Assembly: GCA_964035015.1 (NCBI GenBank)
Contig: OZ036004.1
Location: 12,810,927-12,874,926, forward strand
Direction of reading: 5' to 3'
Length of the DNA stretch: 64,000 nucleotides
Origin: Corallium rubrum
Lineage: Eukaryota; Cnidaria; Anthozoa; Scleralcyonacea; Coralliidae
Shown here: positions 1-9,440 of the stretch, piece after piece
Numbering within the stretch: the first letter of the stretch is position 1
How the letters are laid out: every line of letters starts with the position of its first letter
Translations under genes and position numbers: made by a program
The notes under the pieces: model-generated
The model's database searches: none
What the model saw: only the letters and a program-made list of their open reading frames with translations
What the model was told of the DNA's origin: nothing

Positions 1-735
1 GCACGTTACATATACGGGCACGTTACATATACGGGCATGTTACATATATGGGCATGTTACATATACGGGCACGTTACAATACAGGCACCAGGGGGGTGGT
101 AACCTAATGTTACATATACGGGCACCAGGGGGGTGGTGTCCTAATGTTACATATACCTCCTGGTGCTCGTATATGTAACATTAGGACACCATCCTCCTAG
201 TGCCTGTATATGTCACATTAGGTTACCACCCCCCTGGTGCCCGTATATGTAACATTACACACGTAAAAATCTCACAGCTTGTCAACAGGATGTGTTTGCA
301 ACAGGCTTGTAGCAAGGCTGTTAACAGGTTGCAACAGTGCTGTTCATTCAAAATGCTGCTGCAACATTGTTACCATCAGCCTGTTAAGAACTTGACGAAT
401 GCAGAACGGTAACAGGTTGTTGGAACAACTTGTCATCAGTCTGTTGGAGTCATCAGCCTTGTTACAAGTTGTCAACAACCTGTTACAGACATGTTAACAG
501 ACTGGGACAGCCAGTGCGAACACATCACGGTGACAGCCTGTTGAACAGCCTTGTAACAACTTGCTTGCAGGTCTGTAACAGCTTGCGCGTTTTTACGTGT
601 GTAGGACACCACTCTCCTAGTGCCCGTATATGTAACATTAGGACACCACCCTTCTAACTGCCCGTATATGTAACATGCCCGTATATGTAACGTGCCCGTA
701 TATGTAACGTGCCCCTATATGTAACGTCACGTTAC
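1..735. repeat. Tandem array of a ~37-bp unit, orientation flips near 157
   Basis: Units contain GTATATGTAACATTAGG followed by a CACC/CCTCCTAGTGCCC part. Copies left of about 157 read in the opposite direction to those at 160-257 and 602-735. The array is interrupted by the TA-flanked element at 258-601. The short repeated word GTTACATATACGGGC makes up the extreme left end, so the array probably extends beyond the window. No coding potential is seen. Confidence 0.8.
258..601. mobile_element. MITE with CACACGTAAAAA ends and word-rich interior (copy A)
   Basis: The ends are inverted copies of CACACGTAAAAA. They sit between TA dinucleotides at 256-257 and 602-603, inside an otherwise continuous tandem unit, so the insertion made a TA duplication as Tc1/mariner-type elements do. 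The interior is almost entirely variants of CTTGTTACAAG and CTGTTAACAG. No transposase is present. Related copies lie at 30015 and 30510-31000. Confidence 0.75.
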
Positions 736-985
736 CACCCCTGCTCAGTTCGTTGGGAAGCGCGAACGCAACGCGAAAACTCATTGTCAGAGTTACTGTA
801 TGATATTATTAAACGACTAGTTAGTTCTTTTTTCTGTGATTCTGGGAACAAATGTGATATTCTTGCACAATTATTAACTATATAACTGTCTGAATACAAA
901 TAAAAAATAATAATCAACATTATAAAAATCATATTTTGCAGTTGCCCCCCCCCCCCCCCCCCCCGCGCTATCTACGGCCCTGAAA
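736..985 (-). repeat. Interspersed repeat ending in poly-C and GGCCCTG
   Basis: The segment shares long stretches with 22883-23130 and 62300-62750: the motifs CGCGAACGCAACGCGAAAA and CTAGTTAGTTCTTT, then TCTGGGAACAAATG, a C-run of about 24, and TACGGCCCTG. It is a decayed member of a repeat family. No terminal duplication could be placed. Confidence 0.6.
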
Positions 986-1252
986 AAAAAACATGGAGAA
1001 AACAACAGACAGAACAATAGACAAAACAATAGACAAACAATAGAGAAAACAATTGGAAAAACAATGGACAAAACAATGGACAAAGCAATGGACAAAACAA
1101 TGAACAAAACAATGGGCAAAACATTAACAGACAAACTGACAATGGGCAAAACAATAGACAAGACAATGGACAAAACAACAGACAGAACAATAGACAAAAC
1201 AATAGACAAAACAATAGATAAAACAATAGACAAAACAATCGCAAAATAGTGA
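986..1252. repeat. Minisatellite of GACAAAACAAT(A/G) units
   Basis: Roughly 11-bp units vary around GACAAAACAATG and GACAAAACAATA. The array opens spurious frames on both strands. The same unit recurs at 6645-6700 and 8706-8872. Confidence 0.85.
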
Positions 1253-1433
1253 AATAAAAGTAGCGTGCTGCGTGGGCAGGGTTGAAACAACAGTCGAAAT
1301 ATAGTAAGGTTAGATATACTGTCGAAACAGACTAGAACGTATATAGTATAGTCTGACGTTTCAAGCGAAGGCCATTAAACGTCCGACGTTTATGACGAAG
1401 GGCCTTCACTCGACACGATAGACTACTAACTAT

Positions 1434-1588
1434 TGTTATAATGATTTAGCTTTTATTTAAAAGTATGCTTGCACGCCATCTCGTATTCTCAATCCCGAAC
1501 GTTCACACATGCTTTTCCACAATCCCGCGCCTTCTCCCCACTTCCGCTCTCAGACCACTTCATGTAGTCGCAATATACTGTCTCAACA
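1434..1588 (-). repeat. 3' LTR of the Ty3/gypsy element
   Basis: The copy matches the 5' LTR over all 155 bp with one mismatch. It is preceded in element orientation by the polypurine tract and followed by the CTAT target duplication. Confidence 0.95.
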
Positions 1589-1600
1589 CTCCTCCCTTCC
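1589..1600 (-). other. Polypurine tract
   Basis: On the element strand this is GGAAGGGAGGAG, 12 purines directly abutting the 3' LTR. It is the expected plus-strand primer for reverse transcription. Confidence 0.85.
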
Positions 1601-1635
1601 AGACTATATAAACTATCAACAGAACATGAATAATA

Positions 1636-4600
1636 TTAATTGTTTTCAAAAGTTAAGAGTTGGATCTCTGCCTGTTCATCCTCTAATGCTGTTCGAAGGT
1701 TAACTCGGCCAAATCCATAACGGTCGGGTGCTTGTCTTTCTCTTTGTGGACGAATTGCAGCAGGCTCTCCGACTAACTGAGGTCCAGGAATCTCATCACC
1801 GTCTATGTCAAATCTACTGTCCTCTGACGCAATTGAGTCAGTGTCTGCAACACCGACATTCGCATCATCTGAATCCGAACTCTCTTCGCTATAATTGAAC
1901 TGCAAGTGTTCAGGTCTCTCATAGTCCTTCTTTAGCCGCCGATGATTCACAATCTTTCTCTTTCCCCCTCCGAAAATAGACTTTATTTCGTATGATGTAT
2001 CTCCTATAAGCTTAACAACCTCATACGGACCTTGGAAGCGTTCCCCAACTAACTTCTTGGCAGACCCTTTGGGCCTTTTCGGATAGAAAATCCATACTTT
2101 CTCACCAAGCTGAAATTGCCTGAAACGAATATTTGCTTCTCGTCTGACGGATTCATCCTGACGTTTCTTGATAATCCGATTTCTCACTTTCGCGTGCAAC
2201 TGTTTGAGGGAAGACATTTTTTCGGAAAAGTCTTTCGTTTCTTTCCCCTGTGGCTTGCCCAGTTTCCCTGCACCAATCATGTCAGCTTTGTTTCTGCAGT
2301 TAAAGCCAAATATCACTGAAAATGGAGTCTCGCCCGTCGTGGTACTGCTGGTTGTCCTAATTGCGGACAGTGCAATAGGAAGTTTCTCATCCCAATCAGT
2401 TTGGTCTTCTGCCTCAATTTCCATGGCTAGACGCTCTGCGATGGTTCGATTCATGCGTTCCACTTGCCCATTGCATTGGGGGTTGTAGGGTGCGCTTCGA
2501 CTTCGTCTGATATCCAGGCGGGTGTGTAGCTCTCGTAACAGTTCAGATTCGAAGTTTCTGCCTTGGTCTGAATGTAACACTTCGGGAACACCATATCGAC
2601 AAACGATTTCTCGCAACAGCACCTCGGCGGTGGTCTTCGCAGTTTGATCGGGTACCGGAAAAGCTTCTACCCATTTACTGAGAGGATCTGTAAGAGAAAA
2701 TATGTATCGATTTCCACGCGGAGTCTTCGGTAACGGCCCGACAAAGTCCATATGCCAACATTGAAAAGGCTTCTGAGGAATGGGCAATTCACCAACTGGC
2801 GGTCGATCTGCCTTCTGTGTTCCCTTCCTTTGAAGACAAACATCACAGGAACGACACCAGTCTTTCACATCTCGTTTCCACTTGAACCAAAAAAATCGTG
2901 TGCCAACGTTGTACTGCGTTTTGGCCGCGCCAAAATGTCCCCATTGGTCATGAAGGAGTTGTAGTATACGTGGTACCTGCGACTGCGGGACCATCATTTG
3001 TACAATGTTCCGACCACGACGTTTGCTCTGCATGACAAGTACGTCGTTGATTACTTTTATGTTCTTGCCATGTGTCTTGATAAAACTGTTAATGTGACGC
3101 TTGATATTCTTCGGTTTCTTCCGATCAACAGCCCAACGATAAATCACACCAATATCAGCATCCTCCTTTTGTAATGCACACAGCTCTCTATCTGTCCATA
3201 CACCGTCTATAGTTACCGCATGAACAGGTGCACGACTTAATGCATCGGCAACTGTCATCAGCTTGCCAGGACGATGTTTAATCGTGAAGTCGTAAACATC
3301 AAGACAAACACGCCATCTCGCTAGTTTTCCTCTAGGCTCTTTCAGTTGCCGGAGATAGGTTAGTGGCTTGTGATCTGTGATGACGGTGAAATGTCTCCCT
3401 TCCAGGTACATGTTAAACTGATCTAAGCTCCAGACAACACCCAGGCACTCTTTCTCAGTTGCCGAATAATTCTTTTCAACAGCAGTAAGCGCTCGAGATG
3501 CATAAGCAATCACCCTCCGTCCTTGTGTAAGGATGGCACCCAGGCCAAGATCGCTGGCATCTGTTTCGACAGTAAATTCTTGCTGAAAGTCCGGATAGGC
3601 GAGAACTGGTGAGGAAGTTAGTCTTTGTTTCAGAACGCAAAATGCCTGTTCACAATCTGGACTCCACGAAAACTTTACATTTGCTCGGGTTAGTGCATGT
3701 AGAGGGGCAGCAATATCGGCAAAATGTTCGATAAAACGTCGATAGTACGACGCCAGTCCAACAAAGCGTCGAACTTCGAGGACGTTAGTAGGCCGCGGAA
3801 AGTGCTGGATGGCCTTAGTTTTCCCCTGGTCGGGCTTAATTCCTTCCGGGCTAACAACAAACCCCAAGTAATGGACTTCTGTACAGGCAAAGACACACTT
3901 TGAAGGATTCAATTTCAAACCAGCTGCTCGCAACTTGTCTAAAACGAGTTGAAGGTGCAGTAAGTGTTCCTCAAAGCTTCGAGAATAAATAATAATATCA
4001 TCCAAATAAATGAGAAGAATTTGCCAATTCAGTTCTCCTAATACGGACGTCATCAGCCTCTGGAACGTTGCTGGGGCCCCCTTAAGGCCAAAGGGCATGG
4101 TGTTGAATTCAAATAGACCTTTGTGACACGCAAAGGCAGTTTTAGCACGGTCGGACTCCTGAACAGGAACTTGCCAATAACCCTTGGCTAAATCTAAAGT
4201 GGTAAACAGTTTTGCTCCGCCTAGGGCATCTAAACTATCATCAATCCGAGGAATTGGGAATGAATCTCCAACTGTGCTTTCATTCAAACGTCGAAAATCT
4301 ACACAGAATCGAGTTGAACCATCTTTCTTTCGCACCATCACAAGTGGGCTTGACCAGGGGCTCTTGCTAGGTCTGATTACTCCCTTTGCCAGACCATCTT
4401 GCACAAAACTGTCTACATCTGCCAATTTGTGAAATGGGACCCTCCTTGGGGGTTGTGAAATTGGGTGAGCCCCTCCTGTTGGTATTTCATGCTCCACAAC
4501 ATCCGTCAGGCCAGTTTCGTCATCAATAGAAATAACATCCCCATTCTTCTGAATCACTTTATAAAGGCGATGTTTCTCGCTAGATGAAAGATCTGACTCA

Positions 4601-4839
4601 TTTGACTTTTCCCGAGCGAGCTTATCAACCTTTTGGGCCCTGTCCGCTTTATCTAACTTGCTGCATTTACCAGGATACTTTGAAAGTTCACTGATAACAG
4701 CAGTTTCTGCAAAGTTGGTTGAAAACTGTCCGAAAAATGTTCCTGCATTCACATGACAAGGGGTATTGGTTGGGTTTGTCACATGCATAAGAACACGCCG
4801 GTCTTCTCTTACGGTGTCAAATACTCTGCCACAACCCAA
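1636..4839 (-). CDS. pol: Pol: reverse transcriptase, RNase H, integrase
   Basis: A 1067-residue polyprotein. The start overlaps the protease tail. RT spans roughly residues 130-330 with catalytic YLDD near 278. RNase H begins near TDASDLGLGAIL (about 427). The integrase zinc-binding HHCC region is near 630-668 (HDQWGH, then CRSCDVC). The catalytic core has D near 698 (HMDFVGPL), D near 758 (HSDQG) and E near 794 (GQVERMN), a complete DDE set. A GPY/F-like module (GPYEVVKLIGDTSYEI) follows, with an acidic tail. The frame is unbroken, consistent with a young copy. Confidence 0.96.
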   Translation of the reverse strand: MGCGRVFDTVREDRRVLMHVTNPTNTPCHVNAGTFFGQFSTNFAETAVISELSKYPGKCSKLDKADRAQKVDKLAREKSNESDLSSSEKHRLYKVIQKNGDVISIDDETGLTDVVEHEIPTGGAHPISQPPRRVPFHKLADVDSFVQDGLAKGVIRPSKSPWSSPLVMVRKKDGSTRFCVDFRRLNESTVGDSFPIPRIDDSLDALGGAKLFTTLDLAKGYWQVPVQESDRAKTAFACHKGLFEFNTMPFGLKGAPATFQRLMTSVLGELNWQILLIYLDDIIIYSRSFEEHLLHLQLVLDKLRAAGLKLNPSKCVFACTEVHYLGFVVSPEGIKPDQGKTKAIQHFPRPTNVLEVRRFVGLASYYRRFIEHFADIAAPLHALTRANVKFSWSPDCEQAFCVLKQRLTSSPVLAYPDFQQEFTVETDASDLGLGAILTQGRRVIAYASRALTAVEKNYSATEKECLGVVWSLDQFNMYLEGRHFTVITDHKPLTYLRQLKEPRGKLARWRVCLDVYDFTIKHRPGKLMTVADALSRAPVHAVTIDGVWTDRELCALQKEDADIGVIYRWAVDRKKPKNIKRHINSFIKTHGKNIKVINDVLVMQSKRRGRNIVQMMVPQSQVPRILQLLHDQWGHFGAAKTQYNVGTRFFWFKWKRDVKDWCRSCDVCLQRKGTQKADRPPVGELPIPQKPFQCWHMDFVGPLPKTPRGNRYIFSLTDPLSKWVEAFPVPDQTAKTTAEVLLREIVCRYGVPEVLHSDQGRNFESELLRELHTRLDIRRSRSAPYNPQCNGQVERMNRTIAERLAMEIEAEDQTDWDEKLPIALSAIRTTSSTTTGETPFSVIFGFNCRNKADMIGAGKLGKPQGKETKDFSEKMSSLKQLHAKVRNRIIKKRQDESVRREANIRFRQFQLGEKVWIFYPKRPKGSAKKLVGERFQGPYEVVKLIGDTSYEIKSIFGGGKRKIVNHRRLKKDYERPEHLQFNYSEESSDSDDANVGVADTDSIASEDSRFDIDGDEIPGPQLVGEPAAIRPQRERQAPDRYGFGRVNLRTALEDEQAEIQLLTFENN

Positions 4840-5528
4840 ACCAAAGCGCTCAGACCCCTCCCCCCTGCCGACTCTATCAGACCCACTGTACCAGGTAATA
4901 TGTCCCCGTCCAACTTGCCTTCAATCACCTGCATTGATCTAGGAGGCACAGTCACTGCTGCTGATGCATGTATGCGACATACTCTAGGAGGGAAAGGCTT
5001 GGTACCACTGTCCTGGTCTGCTATATTATTTGTACCTGATACAAATACTTGAGAGCCTATTGACAAATGCATGTTTAATCGAGGCAACAGATCCATGCCA
5101 ATAATTGCAGGGTATGTTGACTGTTGAACTACAGTGAATCGATGTTGCTCAATGTGTTGATCGCCCACTTGACAATCCGTTACTAAATCATAAACTGTGC
5201 CCATCCCAGAACCATCTACTGTATGAGGGGAAAATTGGCAGCCCATCTTGGACCCTTGTGCTTGTTCTGCTAATGACTCTTGTAAAACACTTATTTGGGC
5301 TCCTGTGTCCACTAACCAAGTACAACGCTGACCCCCGATTTCACCCTCAATCTCTATGCTACTAAATGTTGAACCTCCACTACTTGTAGCTGAAACCAAA
5401 CGATTATAGTTCCCAGTCCCATAAGTGGCTGAAGAGGGCTGGATTTCCTCTCCAGCCACCCTTAGTTTCCCGACGGTGGTGGCAAAAAGGTTGTGCACTG
5501 GGCAGCTCGGTGCCCAGGTTTTTGGCAT
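4809..5528 (-). CDS. Aspartic protease region of Ty3/gypsy element
   Basis: This frame encodes the retroviral-type aspartic protease that matures Gag and Pol. The catalytic motif is LVDTGAQISVL, and a downstream AIIGMDLL segment matches the usual second conserved block. The ATG at 5528 lies inside gag, so the true product is probably a Gag-Pro fusion made by -1 shifting. The frame ends 31 bp into the pol frame, again displaced by -1. That second displacement could be programmed or a one-base mutation. Confidence 0.9.
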   Translation of the reverse strand: MPKTWAPSCPVHNLFATTVGKLRVAGEEIQPSSATYGTGNYNRLVSATSSGGSTFSSIEIEGEIGGQRCTWLVDTGAQISVLQESLAEQAQGSKMGCQFSPHTVDGSGMGTVYDLVTDCQVGDQHIEQHRFTVVQQSTYPAIIGMDLLPRLNMHLSIGSQVFVSGTNNIADQDSGTKPFPPRVCRIHASAAVTVPPRSMQVIEGKLDGDILPGTVGLIESAGGRGLSALVWVVAEYLTP

Positions 5529-6328
5529 CTATAGCATAGGCCAGAAAATGATTGTCGAGTTCCCAGGCCACCACGGTCAACAGTGAGACTCTTCGAACGA
5601 CAATCACGAGCATAGTGACCCACCTTACCACAGTGGTAACACTTGACTGACGACCTTGTCAAACTTTGACTTTGATTCTTGCTTTGCATGGCTGCAACTG
5701 ATGCAGTAAGCTGTTGCTGATTGGTAGATAATTCTGCCAATTTCTGCATGATCTCTGACTCAGGACTAGCATTGGATGGACCGCTACCCATTCCACTTGT
5801 TGAAACGGCAGAAACTGTTGAATCCGTTTGCTCAATTTTGGTGGCACGCTGCACCAGTTCAGCGAGAGTTGCAGTATCTGCCATCACCCAGGACAGCTTG
5901 CGTGCAATATCACCCTTCAACGCATTGCGAAAGTGAGCCAAAGCAAGGGAGTCGCAGGTGTTTTTATCTGTAACACCTGGAAAAGCTTTGCTAACAAGTT
6001 GGAGTATGGAATATTTGAGTTCCACTGCAGATTCCCCCGATTTTTGGCGGCGATCAGCGAGCTCTTTTTGCCAATCCGCTGCAGTTTTCTGCGATTGAAA
6101 CCGTTCGATTAATGCTTCTTTTGCATGAGCGAAAGTATCTCGTTGGTCAGTCGTTAAAACACTAAAGAATACTTTAGCCTCACCTTTCAACGATAAATGT
6201 AAACACGCCACTTTCTTGTCATCTTCTTCAATTCCCTTGGCGACGAAAAACGACTCGACTTGATTTAGGTGGCTCTCGACCGTAGGGCCATCCGTGTGAT
6301 CCCATAACGATGCTGTAATAGACGTCAT
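5462..6328 (-). CDS. gag: Gag polyprotein of Ty3/gypsy element
   Basis: A 288-residue structural protein that would form the cytoplasmic virus-like particle and bind element RNA. The N-terminal ~170 residues resemble retrotransposon Gag capsid regions. Two CCHC zinc knuckles sit near the C-terminus (CYHCGKVGHYARDC and CYRCQKPGHRAAQC). The start at 6328 is the first ATG about 145 bp inside the 5' LTR. The stop overlaps the protease frame by 67 bp, and protease is one step back (-1). No perfect X-XXY-YYZ slippery site was seen; a TTTTTG run lies in the overlap. Confidence 0.93.
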   Translation of the reverse strand: MTSITASLWDHTDGPTVESHLNQVESFFVAKGIEEDDKKVACLHLSLKGEAKVFFSVLTTDQRDTFAHAKEALIERFQSQKTAADWQKELADRRQKSGESAVELKYSILQLVSKAFPGVTDKNTCDSLALAHFRNALKGDIARKLSWVMADTATLAELVQRATKIEQTDSTVSAVSTSGMGSGPSNASPESEIMQKLAELSTNQQQLTASVAAMQSKNQSQSLTRSSVKCYHCGKVGHYARDCRSKSLTVDRGGLGTRQSFSGLCYRCQKPGHRAAQCTTFLPPPSGN

Positions 6329-6454
6329 TTTGTTTTCTTTTACTCAATCAGACAACACTTCGTATACGTATAACTTCTCTTCTCGATCACTGTTCAGGCC
6401 TCGAACTCGGCATTAAAACCAACAAAGTTAATAAAACAAATATATCCTTCAGAT

Positions 6455-6472
6455 ATCCCACCGCTGCCACCA
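6455..6472 (-). other. Primer-binding site, tRNA-Leu type
   Basis: The plus strand reads ATCCCACCGCTGCCACCA, which is the 3' end of animal tRNA-Leu plus CCA. The element strand is its complement and lies one base inside the 5' LTR, the normal place for minus-strand DNA priming. Confidence 0.88.
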
Positions 6473-6473
6473 A

Positions 6474-6628
6474 TGTTATAATGATTTAGCTTTTATTTAA
6501 AAGTATGCTTGCACGCCATCTCGTATTGTCAATCCCGAACGTTCACACATGCTTTTCCACAATCCCGCGCCTTCTCCCCACTTCCGCTCTCAGACCACTT
6601 CATGTAGTCGCAATATACTGTCTCAACA
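6474..6628 (-). repeat. 5' LTR of the Ty3/gypsy element
   Basis: This 155-bp copy is identical to the 3' LTR except for one base (GTATTG here, GTATTC there, plus-strand reading). It should contain the promoter and transcription start of the element. Confidence 0.95.
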
Positions 6629-6700
6629 CTATATTTCAATAGCCAAAATAGAAAAATCAATGGACAAAATAACAATGGTAAAAAATTGGACAAAACAATA
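6629..6700. repeat. Short minisatellite remnant
   Basis: Between the retrotransposon and the next element lies AT-rich DNA with GGACAAAACAAT-type units, the same unit as 986-1252. The retrotransposon and the following element both appear to have landed in or beside this array. Confidence 0.55.
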
Positions 6701-8705
6701 GAGAGTCCCCTATATATGGCTATACCCCTTCACAAAATGCGTTCACGTAAAAATGTTTTGTCTTTTCACGAGTCACGAAAAATCGCAAAAACTTTTTCAC
6801 GTTCACATAAAAATTGAGGCAATCACGATTCACGTAAAAATGCAAAAGAAATTCACGGATTAATATTCGCATTATCTGACCGATTAATAATATTTCGGAT
6901 TCTCGAAGTCTTTCTCTTCAATCTCAGCAGGATGCAGCAAGTTTGAAGGATTTCTTTCTGTCCGTGCAGTCCATTGTAAAGGTCTGTTTACACTGCGATC
7001 ATGCAAAATTGCGTCGCTTTTTATTATCTTTGTGTCAACACTTTGAAGCCTGAAGGTCTCCACTTGACGAGTACAATTGTCTGGAATACAATCAAACCAC
7101 TTTCAGGCTTAAATCAAATTCCAATATACCGTAGAGTAGGGGAATACTGACATGACGAGTAAAAACAAGAAAAACAGTAAAAATATAAGCTCTGAAATGA
7201 AAGTCAACAATACGCAACCAAAGTTGCCATGGTTTAGACAAATATAAAGAAAATACATAAGAATCCCTGGTTTAAAATTAAGAGTTTGTTTATAATCTCT
7301 CAATTTTCAGTAGGAAAAAACCTACAAAATGCGCGTTACCAGTAGCTTGTGCCCCCAGACCACACACGCCTCGTGTATATATGATATCAGGTGTAATTAC
7401 AGCTCTGGAAGCTTCTGGGGTTACTCTTCGTATCGCAAAATGTCAGATTTAGCATTTCCACAATTGAAACTTGAGTTAAAGCTATAATTTTGCTTTAATA
7501 TTATTACTAATTCTTGGCATGACAACCTTGAAATGTTTGAGATAAGTATAGGTTATTTTGAGGCCACGAGGGGATATGTGATTTATTCACCGAGGGCTAA
7601 CGTACTTAATTTTCACATCATAGTCAATCGAGATATGGTCTGGAAACTCAGCTAAAGTCTTTGGTCTATCTTTTTGTTCGCCTTTATGCATTTTTGTGCA
7701 CGGTGCACGGTCACTGAACACATTGTATTTTAGTATAATGAACGAATTGTCCAGTAGCAACGTTTCAGTTCAATCACTCAACCGTGCCATTTAAATATTA
7801 ATAAACCTTAAACAAAGGATGTGCACGGTGTAAGGTACGGTTCAACATAAAATCCCAGCTCATTATAGGCGCTTTGAAGTTTGCCGAGTTTCCAGACCAT
7901 ATCTCGATTGACTATGTTCACATGGAGGAAGTTGACAGGAGTTACAATAGAAAAGAAATATTGAGGGGAATATTAGAGGGGAATATTAATCTATTGTTTT
8001 GCCGGGGCTATTGAATATATTCCCCGAAAGAACAAAGGAAACCGAGGCATGTGAAAATTAAGAAAGAAAAATGAAGAAAAACCTGCATTTTCTGTACGAG
8101 TTTCGGACTCGAATTTTGCTTCAGTGTTCAGCAGATATGAGATATTTCGTCGTTCAATCCATTTTCATGGGTAGAAATAGCTCAGGTACAAGGCCGATAA
8201 CAACAATACGTACTAGCTTCTTCGTAAATTTTCTAGTTGTTTTTTGCAGCGGATTTTCAGCTTTTCATTGTGCACTTCATACGTTCAGTGAACAATGGCT
8301 ACCCCAGCGGCCGGAAATTTGGCTTCACCCAATCATTACTTAGAGTTTAATGTTCGCGCAATTCGCGATCGTCCAGTGTTAATCAAAAATCGGTGCATTA
8401 AATTTCACATTACATCAAGTACATGCAATTCCGGTTCAACCGCTCGAAGACAGACAAGGCAAACAACAGAAATTCCATAAATCCTACAAAAAGCTGTTCA
8501 CGCAAAACAGACGATTCACGAATCACGCTTAATTCTAGCTTTCATTCACGGGTCACGGTTAAATCAAAAGTTACTTTCACGTGCACGTAAAAAGATTTGA
8601 AACCTTATACGATCACGAATCACAGATTAAAAAAATCATCGATCACGTTTCACGGGTAAGTAAAATAACCCAATCACGCTTCACGCGAAAAGTAAGGGGA
8701 CCCTC
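6701..8705. mobile_element. 2-kb element with short inverted ends and subterminal TCACG words
   Basis: The ends are GAGAGTCCCC and GGGGACCCTC (inverted, one mismatch), each next to AATA (6697-6700 and 8706-8709). Because the flank is low-complexity the AATA duplication is only suggestive. About 200 bp at each end is filled with TCACG and TTCACG words in the same orientation at both ends. The interior has no recognisable transposase; short frames near 8071-8480 match nothing known to me. It is probably a non-autonomous DNA transposon. Confidence 0.5.
7596..8062. repeat. Nested inverted repeat inside the 2-kb element
   Basis: Arms of about 33 bp at 7617-7649 and 7886-7916 are reverse complements (core TCGAGATATGGTCTGGAAAC). 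A weaker outer pair (TTAATTTTCACAT / ATGTGAAAATTAA) lies near 7597 and 8050. This looks like a foldback element inserted in the host transposon. No target duplication was identified. Confidence 0.6.
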
Positions 8706-8872
8706 AATAAACAATAGACAAAACAATGACAAAACAATGGACAGAACAATGGACAAATTAACAATATATAAAACAATAGACAAAACAATAAACAGAACAA
8801 CAGACAAAACAACAAACAAAACAATAGACAAAACAACAAACAAAACAATAGACAAAACATTGGCAGAAAAAC
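8706..8872. repeat. Minisatellite of GACAAAACAAT(A/G) units
   Basis: A direct continuation of the 11-bp motif seen at 986-1252. The frames it opens on both strands are artefacts of the repeat. Confidence 0.85.
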
Positions 8873-9440
8873 GGGGTTAATTTATATGTATACAACAGAA
8901 TTTTAATTTGGCGGTTATGTACCAACGGACAGATGTTTAACCAACAGACACCTTCGAATAACAGGGGAAGTCCAGCACCGAATTTATGCACAGCGCTGCA
9001 GTGTGATGAATATATGTCAGAATAGTCACACTTGTTCAACGACCGGGAACAACCCACTTCGGGAACCGAGAGGGGGTCGGGGGGTGCGAGGGAAATTTTG
9101 GAGGTCAAAAATTACTTCTACTCTCTCTGACGCGTAAAACTTGTGATTTAAAACCTTTATACTTGGGTCAAAAGTGTCTTCAATGCAGGAAATGCCATTT
9201 TACCGACCCAAAGTTCAAAAATTTCCCGCGGGGTTATGCCCCCAGACCTTCGTAGATTTGTGTCGTCACTTAAACGACCCCCCCTTTCAAAAATCCTGGT
9301 TGCGCCCTTGACCAACAGAGACATAGCATAGATAAAAATTTTTAGTTTTTCTCTGTATTTCAACAAACATAATCATCTATTTACATAGTCCAGAAACAAA
9401 AAGAAGAAGAGACATTGGTGAGAACGGTCAGAATATTTTT
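8873..9440. other. No gene seen; part is a diverged interspersed repeat
   Basis: The part 9055-9310 carries G-runs and the phrases GGGGTCGGGGGGTGCGAGGGAAATTTT, shortened here to its features: a G-rich start, an AATTT block, and CCCCCTTTCAAAAATCCTGGTTG near 9280, described rather than spelled in full. It resembles the 61437-61575 repeat. The rest downstream of the myosin light chain stop holds its presumed 3' UTR; no clear AATAAA was found. Confidence 0.4.

Larger units (their letters stand above)
1434..6628 (-). mobile_element. Near-intact Ty3/gypsy LTR retrotransposon
   Basis: This is a 5195-bp element flanked by CTAT on both sides (1430-1433 and 6629-6632). On the minus strand it reads LTR, primer-binding site, gag, protease, RT-RNase H-integrase, polypurine tract, LTR. 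The 155-bp LTRs begin TGTTGAGAC and end TATAACA and differ at a single base, so insertion was recent. Gag, protease and pol lie in three successive frames with short overlaps, so expression needs frameshifting or the element carries one or two disabling indels. No envelope gene or C-terminal chromodomain is evident. Confidence 0.97.

Noticed and set aside
1..735. CRISPR-like array (regular repeats with spacers)
   Set aside because: Units are contiguous and change orientation, there are no unique spacers, and the DNA is eukaryotic.
874..1290. Open frames of 90-138 residues on the minus strand and 61 on the plus strand
   Set aside because: They are translations of the GACAAAACAAT minisatellite, open in several frames at once.
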